Assembly: GCA_021629085.1 (NCBI GenBank)
Contig: JAJXRJ010000014.1
Coordinates: 1 to 49,375, forward strand
DNA from: Oscillospiraceae bacterium
GTDB taxonomy: Bacteria; Bacillota; Clostridia; UMGS1810
Direction: 5' to 3'
DNA: 49,375 nucleotides
Both the position numbers and the translations under genes were made by a program. Below the pieces are notes generated by a model. The model saw only the letters and a list, made by a program, of their open reading frames with translations, was not told where the DNA came from and ran no database searches. Positions 33,735 to 42,350 of the stretch are shown here, piece after piece. Position 1 is the first letter of the stretch. Each line of letters begins with the position of its first letter.

Positions 33735-34778
33735 TCAGAGCGCCGGCTCGTCTGCATCACTCTTGATATCAATTTTATAGCCTGTCAATCGTGCTGCCAA
33801 ACGTGCGTTTTGCCCCTCTTTGCCAATGGCCAGCGAAAGCTGGGTAAACGGCACGACCACATGTGCCTGCTTGTTTTCCTCGTCCACGGAAATGGACACC
33901 ACATCAGCCGGGCTTAAACTTGCTTTGATAAACGTGGCCGGGTCGTCGCTGTATTTGATGATATCAATTTTTTCGCCGCCCAGCTCGTCAATAATCCCCT
34001 GCACACGTGTGCCGCGCGCCCCAATGCACGCACCGATGGGGTCAACATTGGGGTCGTTGGATTTTACCGCCATCTTGGTTCTGGACCCTGCCTCCCGGGA
34101 TATGCTCATGATTTCCACCACATTGTCCTTAATTTCCGGAATTTCTAACTCAAACAGCTTTTTCACCAAGCCGGGTTTGGCACGGGAAACAGTAATGAGC
34201 GGACCTTTTGTAGTTTTTTTCACTTCGGTCACAAACACCTTTAGCCGCTGATGGAAGTCGTAATGCTCTGTGGCAACCTGCTCAGAAGGCGGAAGGTAAG
34301 TTTCTGTTTTTTCCACATCCAGATAAATGTTCCGCTTTTCGATGCGTTGGATCACGCCCTCCACAATCGTACCTTCCCGGCCTGCAAATTCGTCATAAAT
34401 TAATGAACGCTCTGCCTCGCGGATGCGCTGCATCACAATCTGTTTTGCCGTCTGTGCGGCAATCCGGCCAAAGGTCATGGGCGTGGCTTCGATGTTGACC
34501 ACATCGCCCACTTCTAAAAGCTTGTTGATTTTTCTTGCCTCTTCCAAAGGAATTTGCAATTCCTCATCTTCAATTTCTTCCGCAACCTCTTTTTGCACAA
34601 ATACTTTGACCTCGCCGTTTTCTTTGTCAATGTTGACCACAATGTTGTTCTGCGTCGTGTTGAAATTTCGCTTATAGGCGGAAATCAGTGCGGTCTCAAT
34701 TGCCTCTAATAAAATATCTTTACTAATATTTTTTTCCCGTTCTATTTCCTCCAAAGCTAAGATAAACTCACTGTTCAT
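33735..34778 (-). CDS. nusA: Transcription termination/antitermination factor NusA
   Basis: 347 residues from ATG 34778 with AAAGGA upstream; an in-frame start at 34802 adds only 8 residues and has poorer support. N-terminal RNA-polymerase-binding domain (FILALEEIEREKNISKDILL), S1 domain (GREGTIVEGVIQRIEKRNIYLDV) and two KH domains (PIGACIGARGTRVQGI and LSLAIGKEGQNARLAARL). It lacks the acidic C-terminal repeats of the E. coli protein, as usual in Firmicutes. Second gene of the rimP operon. Confidence 0.96.
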   Translation of the reverse strand: MNSEFILALEEIEREKNISKDILLEAIETALISAYKRNFNTTQNNIVVNIDKENGEVKVFVQKEVAEEIEDEELQIPLEEARKINKLLEVGDVVNIEATPMTFGRIAAQTAKQIVMQRIREAERSLIYDEFAGREGTIVEGVIQRIEKRNIYLDVEKTETYLPPSEQVATEHYDFHQRLKVFVTEVKKTTKGPLITVSRAKPGLVKKLFELEIPEIKDNVVEIMSISREAGSRTKMAVKSNDPNVDPIGACIGARGTRVQGIIDELGGEKIDIIKYSDDPATFIKASLSPADVVSISVDEENKQAHVVVPFTQLSLAIGKEGQNARLAARLTGYKIDIKSDADEPAL

Positions 34779-34812
34779 TTTTCCTTTCGACTCCCCTTTC
34801 AACGTGTTTTCT

Positions 34813-35283
34813 CTAAAATTTTACCGCAAGCTTCACATAGGCCGCGTCTTTGAAAAGAACGGCTTTTTCGCCTGTTTCTGTATTTAATAAAATGGTTTGG
34901 CCGTCAAATCCAGCAAGCGTTCCGGCAAGCGTTTTGCAGCCGTCCATTGCCTGATAAAGGCCAACTTCAACCGCACTGCCCATATATTTTTCAAAATCCG
35001 CCCGATTTCGAAGCGGCCGGTCAATGCCCGGCGAGGAAACCTCTAACAGATATGGATTGGCAATAGGGTCAGCTTCATCCAGCCGGTCGCTCAGCTCTTT
35101 ACTCACCGCCTCACAGTCGTCAATGGAAATGTACTCTCCCACACGCTGTTTTTCGATATACACGCGCAGCACATAGTCTGCGCCTTCTTTTTTATACTCC
35201 ACATCAAACAAATCACAGCCGTGCCTGTTTGCAATGGGAAGTGCAATTTTTCGCACCGTATCCGTTACTTTTGATTTCGGCAT
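34813..35283 (-). CDS. rimP: Ribosome maturation factor RimP
   Basis: 156 residues, needed for 30S assembly. Motifs LFDVEYKKEGADYVLRVYIE, ISIDDCEAVSKELSDRLD and YLLEVSSPGIDRPL are the RimP core. It heads the rimP-nusA-ylxR-ylxQ-infB-rbfA-nrnA-truB-ribF cluster, with a promoter and hairpin leader upstream. AAGGACGG precedes the ATG. Confidence 0.95.
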   Translation of the reverse strand: MPKSKVTDTVRKIALPIANRHGCDLFDVEYKKEGADYVLRVYIEKQRVGEYISIDDCEAVSKELSDRLDEADPIANPYLLEVSSPGIDRPLRNRADFEKYMGSAVEVGLYQAMDGCKTLAGTLAGFDGQTILLNTETGEKAVLFKDAAYVKLAVKF

Positions 35284-35323
35284 ATTGGTCCGTCCTTTTT
35301 AAATTTATCCATTACAATGCGAA

Positions 35324-35343
35324 AGAGTGGGCAGCACCCACTC
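35324..35343 (-). promoter_or_regulatory. Hairpin in the rimP leader
   Basis: Stem AGAGTGGG / CCCACTCT (8 bp, plus-strand 35324-35331 and 35336-35343) with a 4-base loop, between the promoter and rimP. The run after it on the minus strand is only TTTC, so it is not a good terminator. Role unknown. Confidence 0.5.
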
Positions 35344-35377
35344 TCACATTGGTTAATATTTACCATAATACTGGTAT

Positions 35378-35406
35378 AGTATACCATATCTATCTCAAAA
35401 ATGCAA
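35378..35406 (-). promoter_or_regulatory. Promoter of the rimP-nusA-infB operon
   Basis: TTGCAT (35406-35401), a 17-bp spacer and TATACT (35383-35378) with an extended -10 TGG. About 95 bp upstream of rimP. Confidence 0.75.
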
Positions 35407-35431
35407 GCTTTTTTTAAAATTTTGTCCATAT

Positions 35432-36064
35432 TTAGCGCCACGCGTCTAAAATTCCAATGTCAATACAAACAATGTCCCCCACGAAATGCGCGCAATCCGG
35501 ACAGATATGCGCCGGTTTATAGCTGTCAAAGCAAACCGTGACATCCGCCCGCACGGCACGCGGGTCAAACGCGCCGCTATCCGCATTGACACCGCTTGGA
35601 ATATCCAGCGACACGACTGGTTTTCCGCTTTTTTGCATCCATTTGGCGCAGCAAGCGGCAGCGTCGTTAAGCAGCCCATGAAACCCCGTGCCGTAAATGG
35701 CATCCACAAAGAGGTCAGCACAAAGTTCATCTTGGCGCACCGCCTCATCAAAGGTTACAATTTGCACCGCTTTGTTTTTGAGGCGTTCAAAATTTGTCAC
35801 TGCATCCGGCGTTTTGGGCAATCCATTTACCAAAACCGTCACAACCCGCACGCCTGCATCGCACAAGCTTCGTGCAACCACAAGCCCATCGCCGCCGTTG
35901 TTGCCGCTCCCAGCAAACACCACTGCTGTTTGCGGGCAAACGTGCAAAAGCATATATTTCGCCGCACCCACGCCGGCATTTTCCATCATTTGCAGATACG
36001 AAAGCCCGTTTGCATCAGCGTTTTTCTCATATTGCTTCATTTGCGCGCAAGTGACAACCCGCAT
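35432..36064 (-). CDS. nnrE: NAD(P)H-hydrate epimerase (YjeF N-terminal domain)
   Basis: Repairs damaged NAD(P)H by interconverting the R and S hydrates. 210 residues. Motifs MKQYEKNADANGLSYLQMMENAG, the nucleotide-binding GSGNNGGDGLVVAR, DAIYGTGFHG and SLDIPSGVNADSG are clear. In most bacteria this domain is fused to the ADP-dependent dehydratase NnrD (about 500 residues in all). Here the protein ends after the epimerase domain and no NnrD is adjacent. AGGAGGCGG precedes the ATG, and a terminator separates it from the gene upstream. Confidence 0.92.
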   Translation of the reverse strand: MRVVTCAQMKQYEKNADANGLSYLQMMENAGVGAAKYMLLHVCPQTAVVFAGSGNNGGDGLVVARSLCDAGVRVVTVLVNGLPKTPDAVTNFERLKNKAVQIVTFDEAVRQDELCADLFVDAIYGTGFHGLLNDAAACCAKWMQKSGKPVVSLDIPSGVNADSGAFDPRAVRADVTVCFDSYKPAHICPDCAHFVGDIVCIDIGILDAWR

Positions 36065-36086
36065 AAGCGTACCGCCTCCTTAACAT

Positions 36087-36110
36087 AAAAAGCCCGCAAA
36101 AAGCGGGCTT
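36087..36110 (-). terminator. Terminator after the CD1247-like gene
   Basis: Stem AAGCCCGC / GCGGGCTT (36090-36097 and 36103-36110), 5-base A/T loop, then a TTTT run on the minus strand. It lies just after the stop of the minus-strand gene at 36116, and may let some transcription pass into nnrE. Confidence 0.85.
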
Positions 36111-36115
36111 CTTTC

Positions 36116-36544
36116 TTATTCTTTGTCGTCCCCATCCTTACAGTCGCAAGCACAATCGCAGTCAAAATCTATCTCAATGGGGGTTTCGCAGTTGGGGCAA
36201 ACAATATCGTCGCCGCTGCACAAAAGTTCTTCGCCAATGCAGACAGTCTCCTTGCAATTGGGGCACTCCACTTCGTAAAATTCCTCATCGTCATCGCCGC
36301 AGCACTCGTCGCATTCCTCGGCGTCCAGCACGACATCTTCCACAGCAGCCAAATCCTCATCAATCATATCCACCTGTTCAGCCACCTCGTCCTGGTAGTC
36401 ATACAGGTCGTCAATTGCACTGTTAATTTCGTCAAATACTTCCATCATTGCTTTAAACACTTTGCCTTCATTTGACTTTTCATCAAATTTCAGGCCTTCC
36501 ATTAACCCCTTTAAATAAGAAATCTGGTTGGAAATACGCTCCAT
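36116..36544 (-). CDS. CD1247-like protein: coiled-coil N-terminus with acidic zinc ribbon
   Basis: 142 residues. The first about 55 (ISNQISYLKGLMEGLKFDE) form a helical region matching the CD1247 N-terminal domain known in Clostridia. An acidic stretch rich in Asp and Glu follows. Then come two CPNC knuckles (ECPNCKETVC and VCPNCETPIE) that should bind one zinc, and a Cys/Asp-rich tail (CDCACDC). Function unknown. It resembles a nucleic-acid- or polymerase-associated zinc ribbon, but that is a guess. Starts 23 bp after efp with AAGGAGG. Confidence 0.8.
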   Translation of the reverse strand: MERISNQISYLKGLMEGLKFDEKSNEGKVFKAMMEVFDEINSAIDDLYDYQDEVAEQVDMIDEDLAAVEDVVLDAEECDECCGDDDEEFYEVECPNCKETVCIGEELLCSGDDIVCPNCETPIEIDFDCDCACDCKDGDDKE

Positions 36545-36567
36545 AATTACAACCTCCTTGATATTGT

Positions 36568-37125
36568 TTACGCCCGTTCCATGTATTTCCCGGTTCTGGT
36601 GTCAATCCGGATAACGTCCCCCTGGTTAATAAACAGCGGCACAGCAATCTGTGCGCCGGTTTCCACCGTAGCAGGCTTTGTTGCGCCGGTAGACGTGTCG
36701 CCTTTAAAGCCAGGCTCGGTTTCGGTGACTTCCAGCTCCACAAACGTGGGCGGCTCCACGCCGAACACATTGCCTTTGTAAGACAGCACCTTTACCACCA
36801 TGTTTTCCTTTACAAATTTTAATGAATCCCCCAGCGCCTCTTTGTTTAAGGGCATTTGCTCATAGGTTTCCTGATCCATAAAGTAAAAGAGCTCGCCGTC
36901 GCTGTAAAGATATTCGTAATCCTTGCGGTCAATGTGCGCCTTTTCCATTTTTTCGGTGGGACGGAAGGTTTTTTCCACCACAGAGCCGGTAATGACGTTT
37001 TTGATTTTAGTGCGGACAAATGCCGCGCCCTTTCCAGGTTTTACATGCTGGAACTCCAAGACCTGATATACGTTGCCTTCCATTTCAAACGTAATACCAT
37101 TTCTGAATTCGCCTGCTGAAATCAT
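36568..37125 (-). CDS. efp: Elongation factor P
   Basis: Relieves ribosome stalling at polyproline. 185 residues with the KOW-like N-terminal domain, central OB domain and C-terminal OB domain. The residue that is modified in many species is Lys32, in the loop HVKPGKGAAFVR. No EpmA/EpmB-type modification gene is adjacent. The end (GDVIRIDTRTGKYMERA) is the standard EF-P C-terminus. AGGAGG precedes the ATG. Confidence 0.97.
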   Translation of the reverse strand: MISAGEFRNGITFEMEGNVYQVLEFQHVKPGKGAAFVRTKIKNVITGSVVEKTFRPTEKMEKAHIDRKDYEYLYSDGELFYFMDQETYEQMPLNKEALGDSLKFVKENMVVKVLSYKGNVFGVEPPTFVELEVTETEPGFKGDTSTGATKPATVETGAQIAVPLFINQGDVIRIDTRTGKYMERA

Positions 37126-37180
37126 ATTGTTACCTCCTGTTTTCCTTTGTCAAACAACGAACATAAAAATCCATATTATA

Positions 37181-37209
37181 ATCCTAACATATATTTCCAT
37201 AATTGGCAA
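37181..37209 (-). promoter_or_regulatory. Possible promoter of efp
   Basis: TTGCCA (37209-37204), a 17-bp spacer and TAGGAT (37186-37181). A perfect TATAAT lies 4 bp further downstream but without a matching -35. It would allow efp and the CD1247-like gene to be expressed apart from the upstream pepP-like gene. Confidence 0.45.
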
Positions 37210-37214
37210 GTATT

Positions 37215-38261
37215 TTATGAAATATACCGTAAATCTTTTGGAGAAGCGGTGAAATTTTCATATCCATCCTCTGTGATATAAATTAAATCTTCAATGCGCA
37301 CACCAAAGCTTCCCGGCAAATAGACGCCCGGCTCCACTGTGACAACATTGCCTGGGCAAAGTGTCCCTTCGGCCTTGGGGCTCAAATTGGGGGATTCGTG
37401 AATGTCCAGCCCCACGCTGTGCCCCAACGCGTGTCCAAACCGCCCCGGATAAGCCGCGTCCAATATGCGCGCGGCAAGACGGTGCATTCCACAAAGCGAT
37501 GCAGCCGGGCCGATGGCATCTAATACAGCCATCTGCGCTTCCAGTACCTTATCATAGGCTTCCTGTGCCGCTTTGGGAACCTCACCCACGCCAAACGTGC
37601 GCGTCATATCGCTCATGTAGCCCTGATACACACAGCCAAAATCCAGCACCACCAAATCGCCGTATTCCAGCTTTTTTTCAGTGGGATAGCCATGGGGATA
37701 CGCCCCCCGGATGCCGGATGCGACGATGGTGTCAAATGACGTCCCCGCCGCGCCGCGCCGGCGCATGAAATATTCCAGCTCCAGCGCAATCTCCCGCTCT
37801 TCCATGCCCGGCTTTGCAAAGGACAGCACGTGCAAAAATGCCTCATCCGCAATGGCGGCCGCTTTTTTGATATTTGCCGCTTCTTCTGGCGATTTGACAG
37901 CCCGGAGCTTTGCGATAAGATCCCCCACCGGCGTAAGCGTTTGAAATTCGGCGTTTAGTGTTTGGAACTCCAAATAGCCGATGGTCAAATCCTCAAAGCC
38001 TGTATTTTGAAAGTTGTTTGTCAAGCCCGCCATATCGGTGTTGTGCCTGTCAATCACCGAAAACCCTGCACACTGCGCCGCCGCCTGCTCCAGATAGCGG
38101 AAATCAGTGACAATATAGCAGCAATCCATGCCAATAATGAGATAGGCGGTGGTCCCGGTAAACCCGCTGAAATAAAATACATTTTTCCTGTTTTTTATCA
38201 CAATGGAATCCAGATTGCGCTCGGTTAGCTTTTCACGGAGCTTCTCAATTCGTTCGTTCAC
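37215..38261 (-). CDS. M24-family aminopeptidase (Xaa-Pro type)
   Basis: 348 residues, close to Bacillus YqhT, which is also beside efp. An N-terminal creatinase-like domain (to about residue 120) is followed by the pita-bread catalytic domain. The five metal ligands are present: Asp in VVLDFGC, Asp in MSDMTRT, His in FGHALGHSVGLD, Glu in VTVEPGVY and Glu in VRIEDLIY. It should remove residues N-terminal to proline. Starts GTG 38261, overlapping the stop of the upstream endonuclease-IV-like gene by 4 bp. Confidence 0.93.
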   Translation of the reverse strand: MNERIEKLREKLTERNLDSIVIKNRKNVFYFSGFTGTTAYLIIGMDCCYIVTDFRYLEQAAAQCAGFSVIDRHNTDMAGLTNNFQNTGFEDLTIGYLEFQTLNAEFQTLTPVGDLIAKLRAVKSPEEAANIKKAAAIADEAFLHVLSFAKPGMEEREIALELEYFMRRRGAAGTSFDTIVASGIRGAYPHGYPTEKKLEYGDLVVLDFGCVYQGYMSDMTRTFGVGEVPKAAQEAYDKVLEAQMAVLDAIGPAASLCGMHRLAARILDAAYPGRFGHALGHSVGLDIHESPNLSPKAEGTLCPGNVVTVEPGVYLPGSFGVRIEDLIYITEDGYENFTASPKDLRYIS

Positions 38262-39115
38262 TGCACTCCCCCCAAACCTTCATAATACCGCTTCATGGTG
38301 AGCGCGTCCTCGGCCTGTGTGCCGGCAGATTCACACACAATGGTGGGATGCAGCCCCTTCTTATAGATAATTTCCATCACCGGTTGGTATTCCGGGCCAT
38401 ACTGCGTGTCAGAAAAGGTGTGGTGGCACTTTTCACCGCCTGCTGTAAACTCAATCCGGCTAAAATGGCTGTGGAAGCAGTTTAACCGGTCTTTGCCCAG
38501 CCCGTTTTCAATGGTATCAAAAATGTGCAGATAGTCGGCGTATTCCTTTAAAGCGCCCAAAGAGCGCGCATTGAGATGCCCAAAATCGATGGTGGGCAAG
38601 AAGGAGTCGTCTAGCTTACACAGCTCGACTACTTCTTCAAGTGTGCCCAGCTGATTGATTTTCCCCATAGTTTCCGGGCAAATGTGGATGTGGGAAAGCC
38701 CCATCTCCTTGGAGCGCGCAAGCGCAATTAGAAGCGTTTTTTTGGCATATTCCATCGCGGTTTCCCGCGGCATTTTTGCACACGCGCCCGAGTGCACCAC
38801 AATTCGGTCTGCACCCATATAATCTGCCGCCTGCAGGGTTTGCGTGATATAGTTGACGCTCCGCTCCCGCTTTTCCTCATCATCCGTCGAAAGGCTGATA
38901 TAATACGGCGCGTGAATGCTTAGGCGGATGTTGTTCGCCTTAGCTTCTTCCCCCAGCTTGCGTGCAGTGGCCTCAGAAATTTTCACGCCCTTGCTGCACT
39001 GGTATTCATAGGCGTCAAGCCCCATGCCCGCAATCCACCTGGGCGCCTGCAGCGACGCTTTATTTCCCTGTGCGTAAAAGGACTCCGCGTTTCCCGACGG
39101 TCCAAAATACGGCAT
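38258..39115 (-). CDS. Endonuclease IV-like TIM-barrel protein
   Basis: 285 residues of the AP endonuclease family 2 fold. The putative zinc ligands are His in SIHAPYY, His in VVHSGA, Glu in ICPETMG, Asp and His in TIDFGHLNAR, His in FHSHFS and Glu in VCESAG. This set fits Nfo/deoxyribonuclease IV, though the wording (MGLDAYEYQCSKGVKI) also suits xylose-isomerase-like barrels with other activities. The typical role is incision at abasic sites. It sits between pyrE and the pepP-like gene, 18 bp after pyrE, apparently as part of the pyr transcription unit. ATG with AAAGGGG. Confidence 0.85.
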   Translation of the reverse strand: MPYFGPSGNAESFYAQGNKASLQAPRWIAGMGLDAYEYQCSKGVKISEATARKLGEEAKANNIRLSIHAPYYISLSTDDEEKRERSVNYITQTLQAADYMGADRIVVHSGACAKMPRETAMEYAKKTLLIALARSKEMGLSHIHICPETMGKINQLGTLEEVVELCKLDDSFLPTIDFGHLNARSLGALKEYADYLHIFDTIENGLGKDRLNCFHSHFSRIEFTAGGEKCHHTFSDTQYGPEYQPVMEIIYKKGLHPTIVCESAGTQAEDALTMKRYYEGLGGVQ

Positions 39116-39133
39116 GGTAATCGCCCCTTTCGG

Positions 39134-39715
39134 TTAGTTGATTTTCCGGCTGCCCGGCTTTACCAGCGGAAGCTTGCCCGCCTTGCAGATGGGGCATTCG
39201 TCTGCGTCATAGGAAGCAACGTCCATAGAGATGACCGCGCCGAATTTTACGCCAAAATCAATCTTGCCGCCGGTGCGGTCTACCACCGCGCCCACGCCTG
39301 CAACGTCGCCGCCGTTTTGCTTCACAATGTCCATCACTTCGCGCACCGTTCCGCCCGTTGTGACAACGTCTTCCACCACTAAAACCTTTTGTCCCGGCGC
39401 AATGGTGAAGTTGCGGCGAAGCGTCATTTCCCCGTTCTCCCGCTCTGCAAAAATATTTTTGACGCCCAGATGCCGGCTGACCTCATATGCCATCTGGATA
39501 GCGCCGATGGCCGGCCCGATTACCACATCAATGCCGTCGTCTTTAAACTGATCCGCCAGTGCCTTACAAAGCTCCTCACTGTATTTGGTGTACTGGAAAA
39601 TTTTCCCGCATTGTAAATATTTGTCACTGTGGCGGCCGGAAGTGAGCAGAAAATGCCCCTCCAAAAGCACGCCAGCCTCTTTTAAAATTTCTAAAACCCG
39701 CTCCTTTGACAGCAT
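39134..39715 (-). CDS. pyrE: Orotate phosphoribosyltransferase
   Basis: Adds ribose 5-phosphate from PRPP to orotate. 193 residues. The PRPP loop is VLVVEDVVTTGGTVREV, and GHFLLTSGRHSDKYLQCGK is the substrate-site block near the N-terminus. The C-terminus has a CPICKAG-like segment (DADECPICKAGKLPLVKPGS), found in one clostridial/archaeal type of PyrE. Starts 24 bp after pyrD with AAAGGGGG. Confidence 0.95.
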   Translation of the reverse strand: MLSKERVLEILKEAGVLLEGHFLLTSGRHSDKYLQCGKIFQYTKYSEELCKALADQFKDDGIDVVIGPAIGAIQMAYEVSRHLGVKNIFAERENGEMTLRRNFTIAPGQKVLVVEDVVTTGGTVREVMDIVKQNGGDVAGVGAVVDRTGGKIDFGVKFGAVISMDVASYDADECPICKAGKLPLVKPGSRKIN

Positions 39716-39739
39716 GGTTTTGACCCCCTTTTATTTTGT

Positions 39740-40654
39740 CTATTGATTTTCTATCACAGCGCCGACAAGCTCGGAAACATCTGAGATGCCATGCGCCTGC
39801 ATATATTGTTCAATGCCTTCTATCACCTTTAATGTGACATATGGATCCACAAAATTATACGTCCCCACCGAAACCAGCGACGCGCCGGCAAGCAAAAATT
39901 CAACGGCGTCCTCGGCGCTTGCAATGCCGCCCATGCCAATGATGGGAAGGTTGACCGCGCGCTTTACCTGCCACACCATGCGCACCGCAACCGGCTTGAC
40001 GCATGGTCCCGAAAGCCCGCCCACATTGTTTGCCAAAATGGGCCGCCGGGTGTTGATGTCAATTTTCATGCCCAAAAGTGTGTTGATGAGCGAAAGCGCA
40101 TCCGCACCGCCGCTTTGGGCTGCACGCGCAATCTCGCAAATATCGGTCACATTGGGCGAAAGCTTCACAATAAGCGGCTTTTTGCACCGTTTGCGCACCG
40201 CACTGGTAATCTCCTCCACCGTTTTCGGGCAAGTGCCAAACGCCGCGCCGCCCTGTTTGACATTGGGACAGGAGATGTTCATTTCAATGAGATGCACATC
40301 GGTATCTGAAAGAATTTCCGCCATTTCACAGTATTCTTCTATGGTGTTGCCCGCAATGTTGGCAATGATATTGGTGTCATATTTTTTGAGCCGCATAAGC
40401 TCCTGCTTGGCAAAATACCGCACACCGGGGTTTTGCAGGCCAACGCTGTTTAAGATGCCGGCCGGCGTTTCGGCAATACGGGGCGGTTTGTTCCCCTCCC
40501 GCATTTTTAGGGTGAGCCCTTTGCAGGTGATGCCGCCCAAGCGGTTTAAATCGACATATTCACCATATTCCCGGCCGAACCCATAGGTGCCGGACGCGGT
40601 GATGACAGGATTTTTAAATGTCACGCCACAAAAATTTACGCTTGTGTTAATCAT
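39740..40654 (-). CDS. pyrD: Dihydroorotate dehydrogenase B, catalytic subunit
   Basis: Class 1B enzyme that oxidises dihydroorotate and passes electrons through PyrK to NAD. 304 residues from ATG 40654 after GAGGTGG. The active-site base is Cys129 in EMNISCPNVKQGG (the cysteine is typical of class 1). FMN-binding segments ITASGTYGFG, KLSPNVTDI, GGLSGPCVKP and IIGMGGIAS are visible. It overlaps the pyrK end by 8 bp, matching the obligate PyrD-PyrK complex. Confidence 0.96.
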   Translation of the reverse strand: MINTSVNFCGVTFKNPVITASGTYGFGREYGEYVDLNRLGGITCKGLTLKMREGNKPPRIAETPAGILNSVGLQNPGVRYFAKQELMRLKKYDTNIIANIAGNTIEEYCEMAEILSDTDVHLIEMNISCPNVKQGGAAFGTCPKTVEEITSAVRKRCKKPLIVKLSPNVTDICEIARAAQSGGADALSLINTLLGMKIDINTRRPILANNVGGLSGPCVKPVAVRMVWQVKRAVNLPIIGMGGIASAEDAVEFLLAGASLVSVGTYNFVDPYVTLKVIEGIEQYMQAHGISDVSELVGAVIENQ

Positions 40655-41408
40655 CCAAATCCACCTCGCTCGCTTTAAACACCGGCCCGCCCTTGCAGAC
40701 GTGATTATAGTGCCCGTTGACCTTGCACGCACACACCAGGCACGCGCCAATGCCGCAGCCCATACGCTGCTCCAGCGAAAGCTGGGCGGGCACGCCGGAT
40801 TCTTTTGAAAGCGTCTGGACTGCCTTTAACATGGGCTTAGGGCCGCAGGCATAAATCATATCATATTCCGTTACCCGCGCGGCAAGCGCATCAATGGCAA
40901 ACCCGTCAAAACCATAGCTGCCATCATCGGTGGCAATCACAAGCTCCTTTGCTGCCGTCTTAAATTCTTCCTCCAAGACCACCAGTGATTGATTCCGAAA
41001 ACCCAAATATGCATCCGTTTTGGGCAGTTTTTTTGCCAGATACAAAAGCGGGAACGTGCCGATTCCCCCGCCGATGAGCGCGCATTTTTGGTAGGAATCC
41101 TCCCAGGTAAAGCCCCGGCCTGCTGGGCCCATCACGCTGAGTACCTCGCCGCTTTTTCTTTTTGAGAGCGCCCGCGTGCCCTCCCCTTTTACTTGAAAGA
41201 TAACCCGTGTGGCATCGTCCTGCACATCACAGATACTGATGGGGCGGCGCAACAAGGTGTTTACTTGGTCTGCACATTTGATATTGACAAATTGTCCAGG
41301 CAAAGCCGTGCTTGCCATCTCGGCATTTTTAAGCCAAAGGTCAAAAATGCCCGTGGCAATTTCATCAAGTTTTACAATGGTACAGTCATATACTTTTTTT
41401 TCGGCCAT
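40647..41408 (-). CDS. pyrK: Dihydroorotate dehydrogenase B, electron transfer subunit
   Basis: 253 residues. FAD domain with LLRRPISICD, NAD-binding GGGIGTFPLLYLAK and YACGPKPML, and a C-terminal [2Fe-2S] site in MGCGIGACLVCACKV with a fourth Cys in HVCKGGPVF. Passes electrons from PyrD to NAD. AAGGAGG precedes the ATG, 12 bp after pyrF. Confidence 0.96.
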   Translation of the reverse strand: MAEKKVYDCTIVKLDEIATGIFDLWLKNAEMASTALPGQFVNIKCADQVNTLLRRPISICDVQDDATRVIFQVKGEGTRALSKRKSGEVLSVMGPAGRGFTWEDSYQKCALIGGGIGTFPLLYLAKKLPKTDAYLGFRNQSLVVLEEEFKTAAKELVIATDDGSYGFDGFAIDALAARVTEYDMIYACGPKPMLKAVQTLSKESGVPAQLSLEQRMGCGIGACLVCACKVNGHYNHVCKGGPVFKASEVDLDD

Positions 41409-41420
41409 GAACCCGCCTCC

Positions 41421-42338
41421 TTATTTGATAAACGATACGATTTCATCCCGCATGCGGATTGCCTCGTCCCGCGCTGCCTGCGCAAACGCTTCCCCCGCAA
41501 GGTTTTGTTTTTGATAGGCGCACATAATCGCGCGGGAGGAGTTGACAATCGCGCCCAGGCCGTCGGAATTAAAGTTGACTGCAACGCCTGCCGCGTCGCC
41601 GCCCTGTGCCCCATAGCCCGGCACCAGGAAATAGGTGTGCGGCATTAACTTGCGCAGTTTTTTGGCATGCTCCGGATAGGTTGCCCCCACCACGGCGCCA
41701 ATCTTAGAATAGCCGTTTTGACCAATGTTGTCCGCGCCCCACTGCTCCACCAGCGCGGCCATTTTTTCACAAACGGTCTCATCGCTTTTTAATCGCTGGT
41801 CCTGCAATTCGCCGGAGGAAGGGTTGGAGGTTTTGACCAGCGCAAATATGGATTTCCCATGCGCCTTGCACTGTTCCAAAAACGGCTGGATACCGTCTGT
41901 GCCCAAATATCCGTTCACCGTGACGCTGTCCGCGCCAAACGCCTGTTCGGTCAAGCCATCTTCTAAGTCTGTCTCTCCCAAATAGGCTGTGGCATACGCC
42001 CCTGCCGTGCTGCCAATGTCGTTGCGCTTAACGTCTGCAATCACATACAGCCCTTTTTCCTTGGCATACCGGATTGTTTCATAAAGCGCCCACACGCCGT
42101 GATAGCCATACATTTCATAATACGCCGACTGCGGCTTGACCGCAGGAACGATATCACACAGGGCATCAATGAGCCCCTTGTTAAATTTTAAAATTGCATG
42201 CGCCGCACCAAGAAGCGTCCGGCCATGCGCACTGTACGCCTCTGATTTGATAAAATCCGGCACATAGCTAAGCTTGGGATCCAGGCCAAATACGGAAGGG
42301 TTTTTTAACTGCTTAATTTTTTCTATTAATATATCCAT
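41421..42338 (-). CDS. pyrF: Orotidine 5'-phosphate decarboxylase (group 2)
   Basis: Last step to UMP. 305 residues, the longer group 2 type (about 270-310 residues, against about 230 for the Bacillus type). The catalytic block is VIADVKRNDIGSTAGAYA. SVFGLDPKLSYVPDF at the N-terminus and LVPGYGAQGGDAAGV near the end bind phosphate. AAAGGAG upstream; 12 bp after pyrC. Confidence 0.95.
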   Translation of the reverse strand: MDILIEKIKQLKNPSVFGLDPKLSYVPDFIKSEAYSAHGRTLLGAAHAILKFNKGLIDALCDIVPAVKPQSAYYEMYGYHGVWALYETIRYAKEKGLYVIADVKRNDIGSTAGAYATAYLGETDLEDGLTEQAFGADSVTVNGYLGTDGIQPFLEQCKAHGKSIFALVKTSNPSSGELQDQRLKSDETVCEKMAALVEQWGADNIGQNGYSKIGAVVGATYPEHAKKLRKLMPHTYFLVPGYGAQGGDAAGVAVNFNSDGLGAIVNSSRAIMCAYQKQNLAGEAFAQAARDEAIRMRDEIVSFIK

Positions 42339-42350
42339 TGTAAACTCCTT

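Noticed and set aside
36116..36544. Low-complexity acidic gene as a false ORF
   Set aside because: It has a good ribosome-binding site, a recognisable N-terminal domain, paired CPNC knuckles and its own terminator, so it was kept as real.
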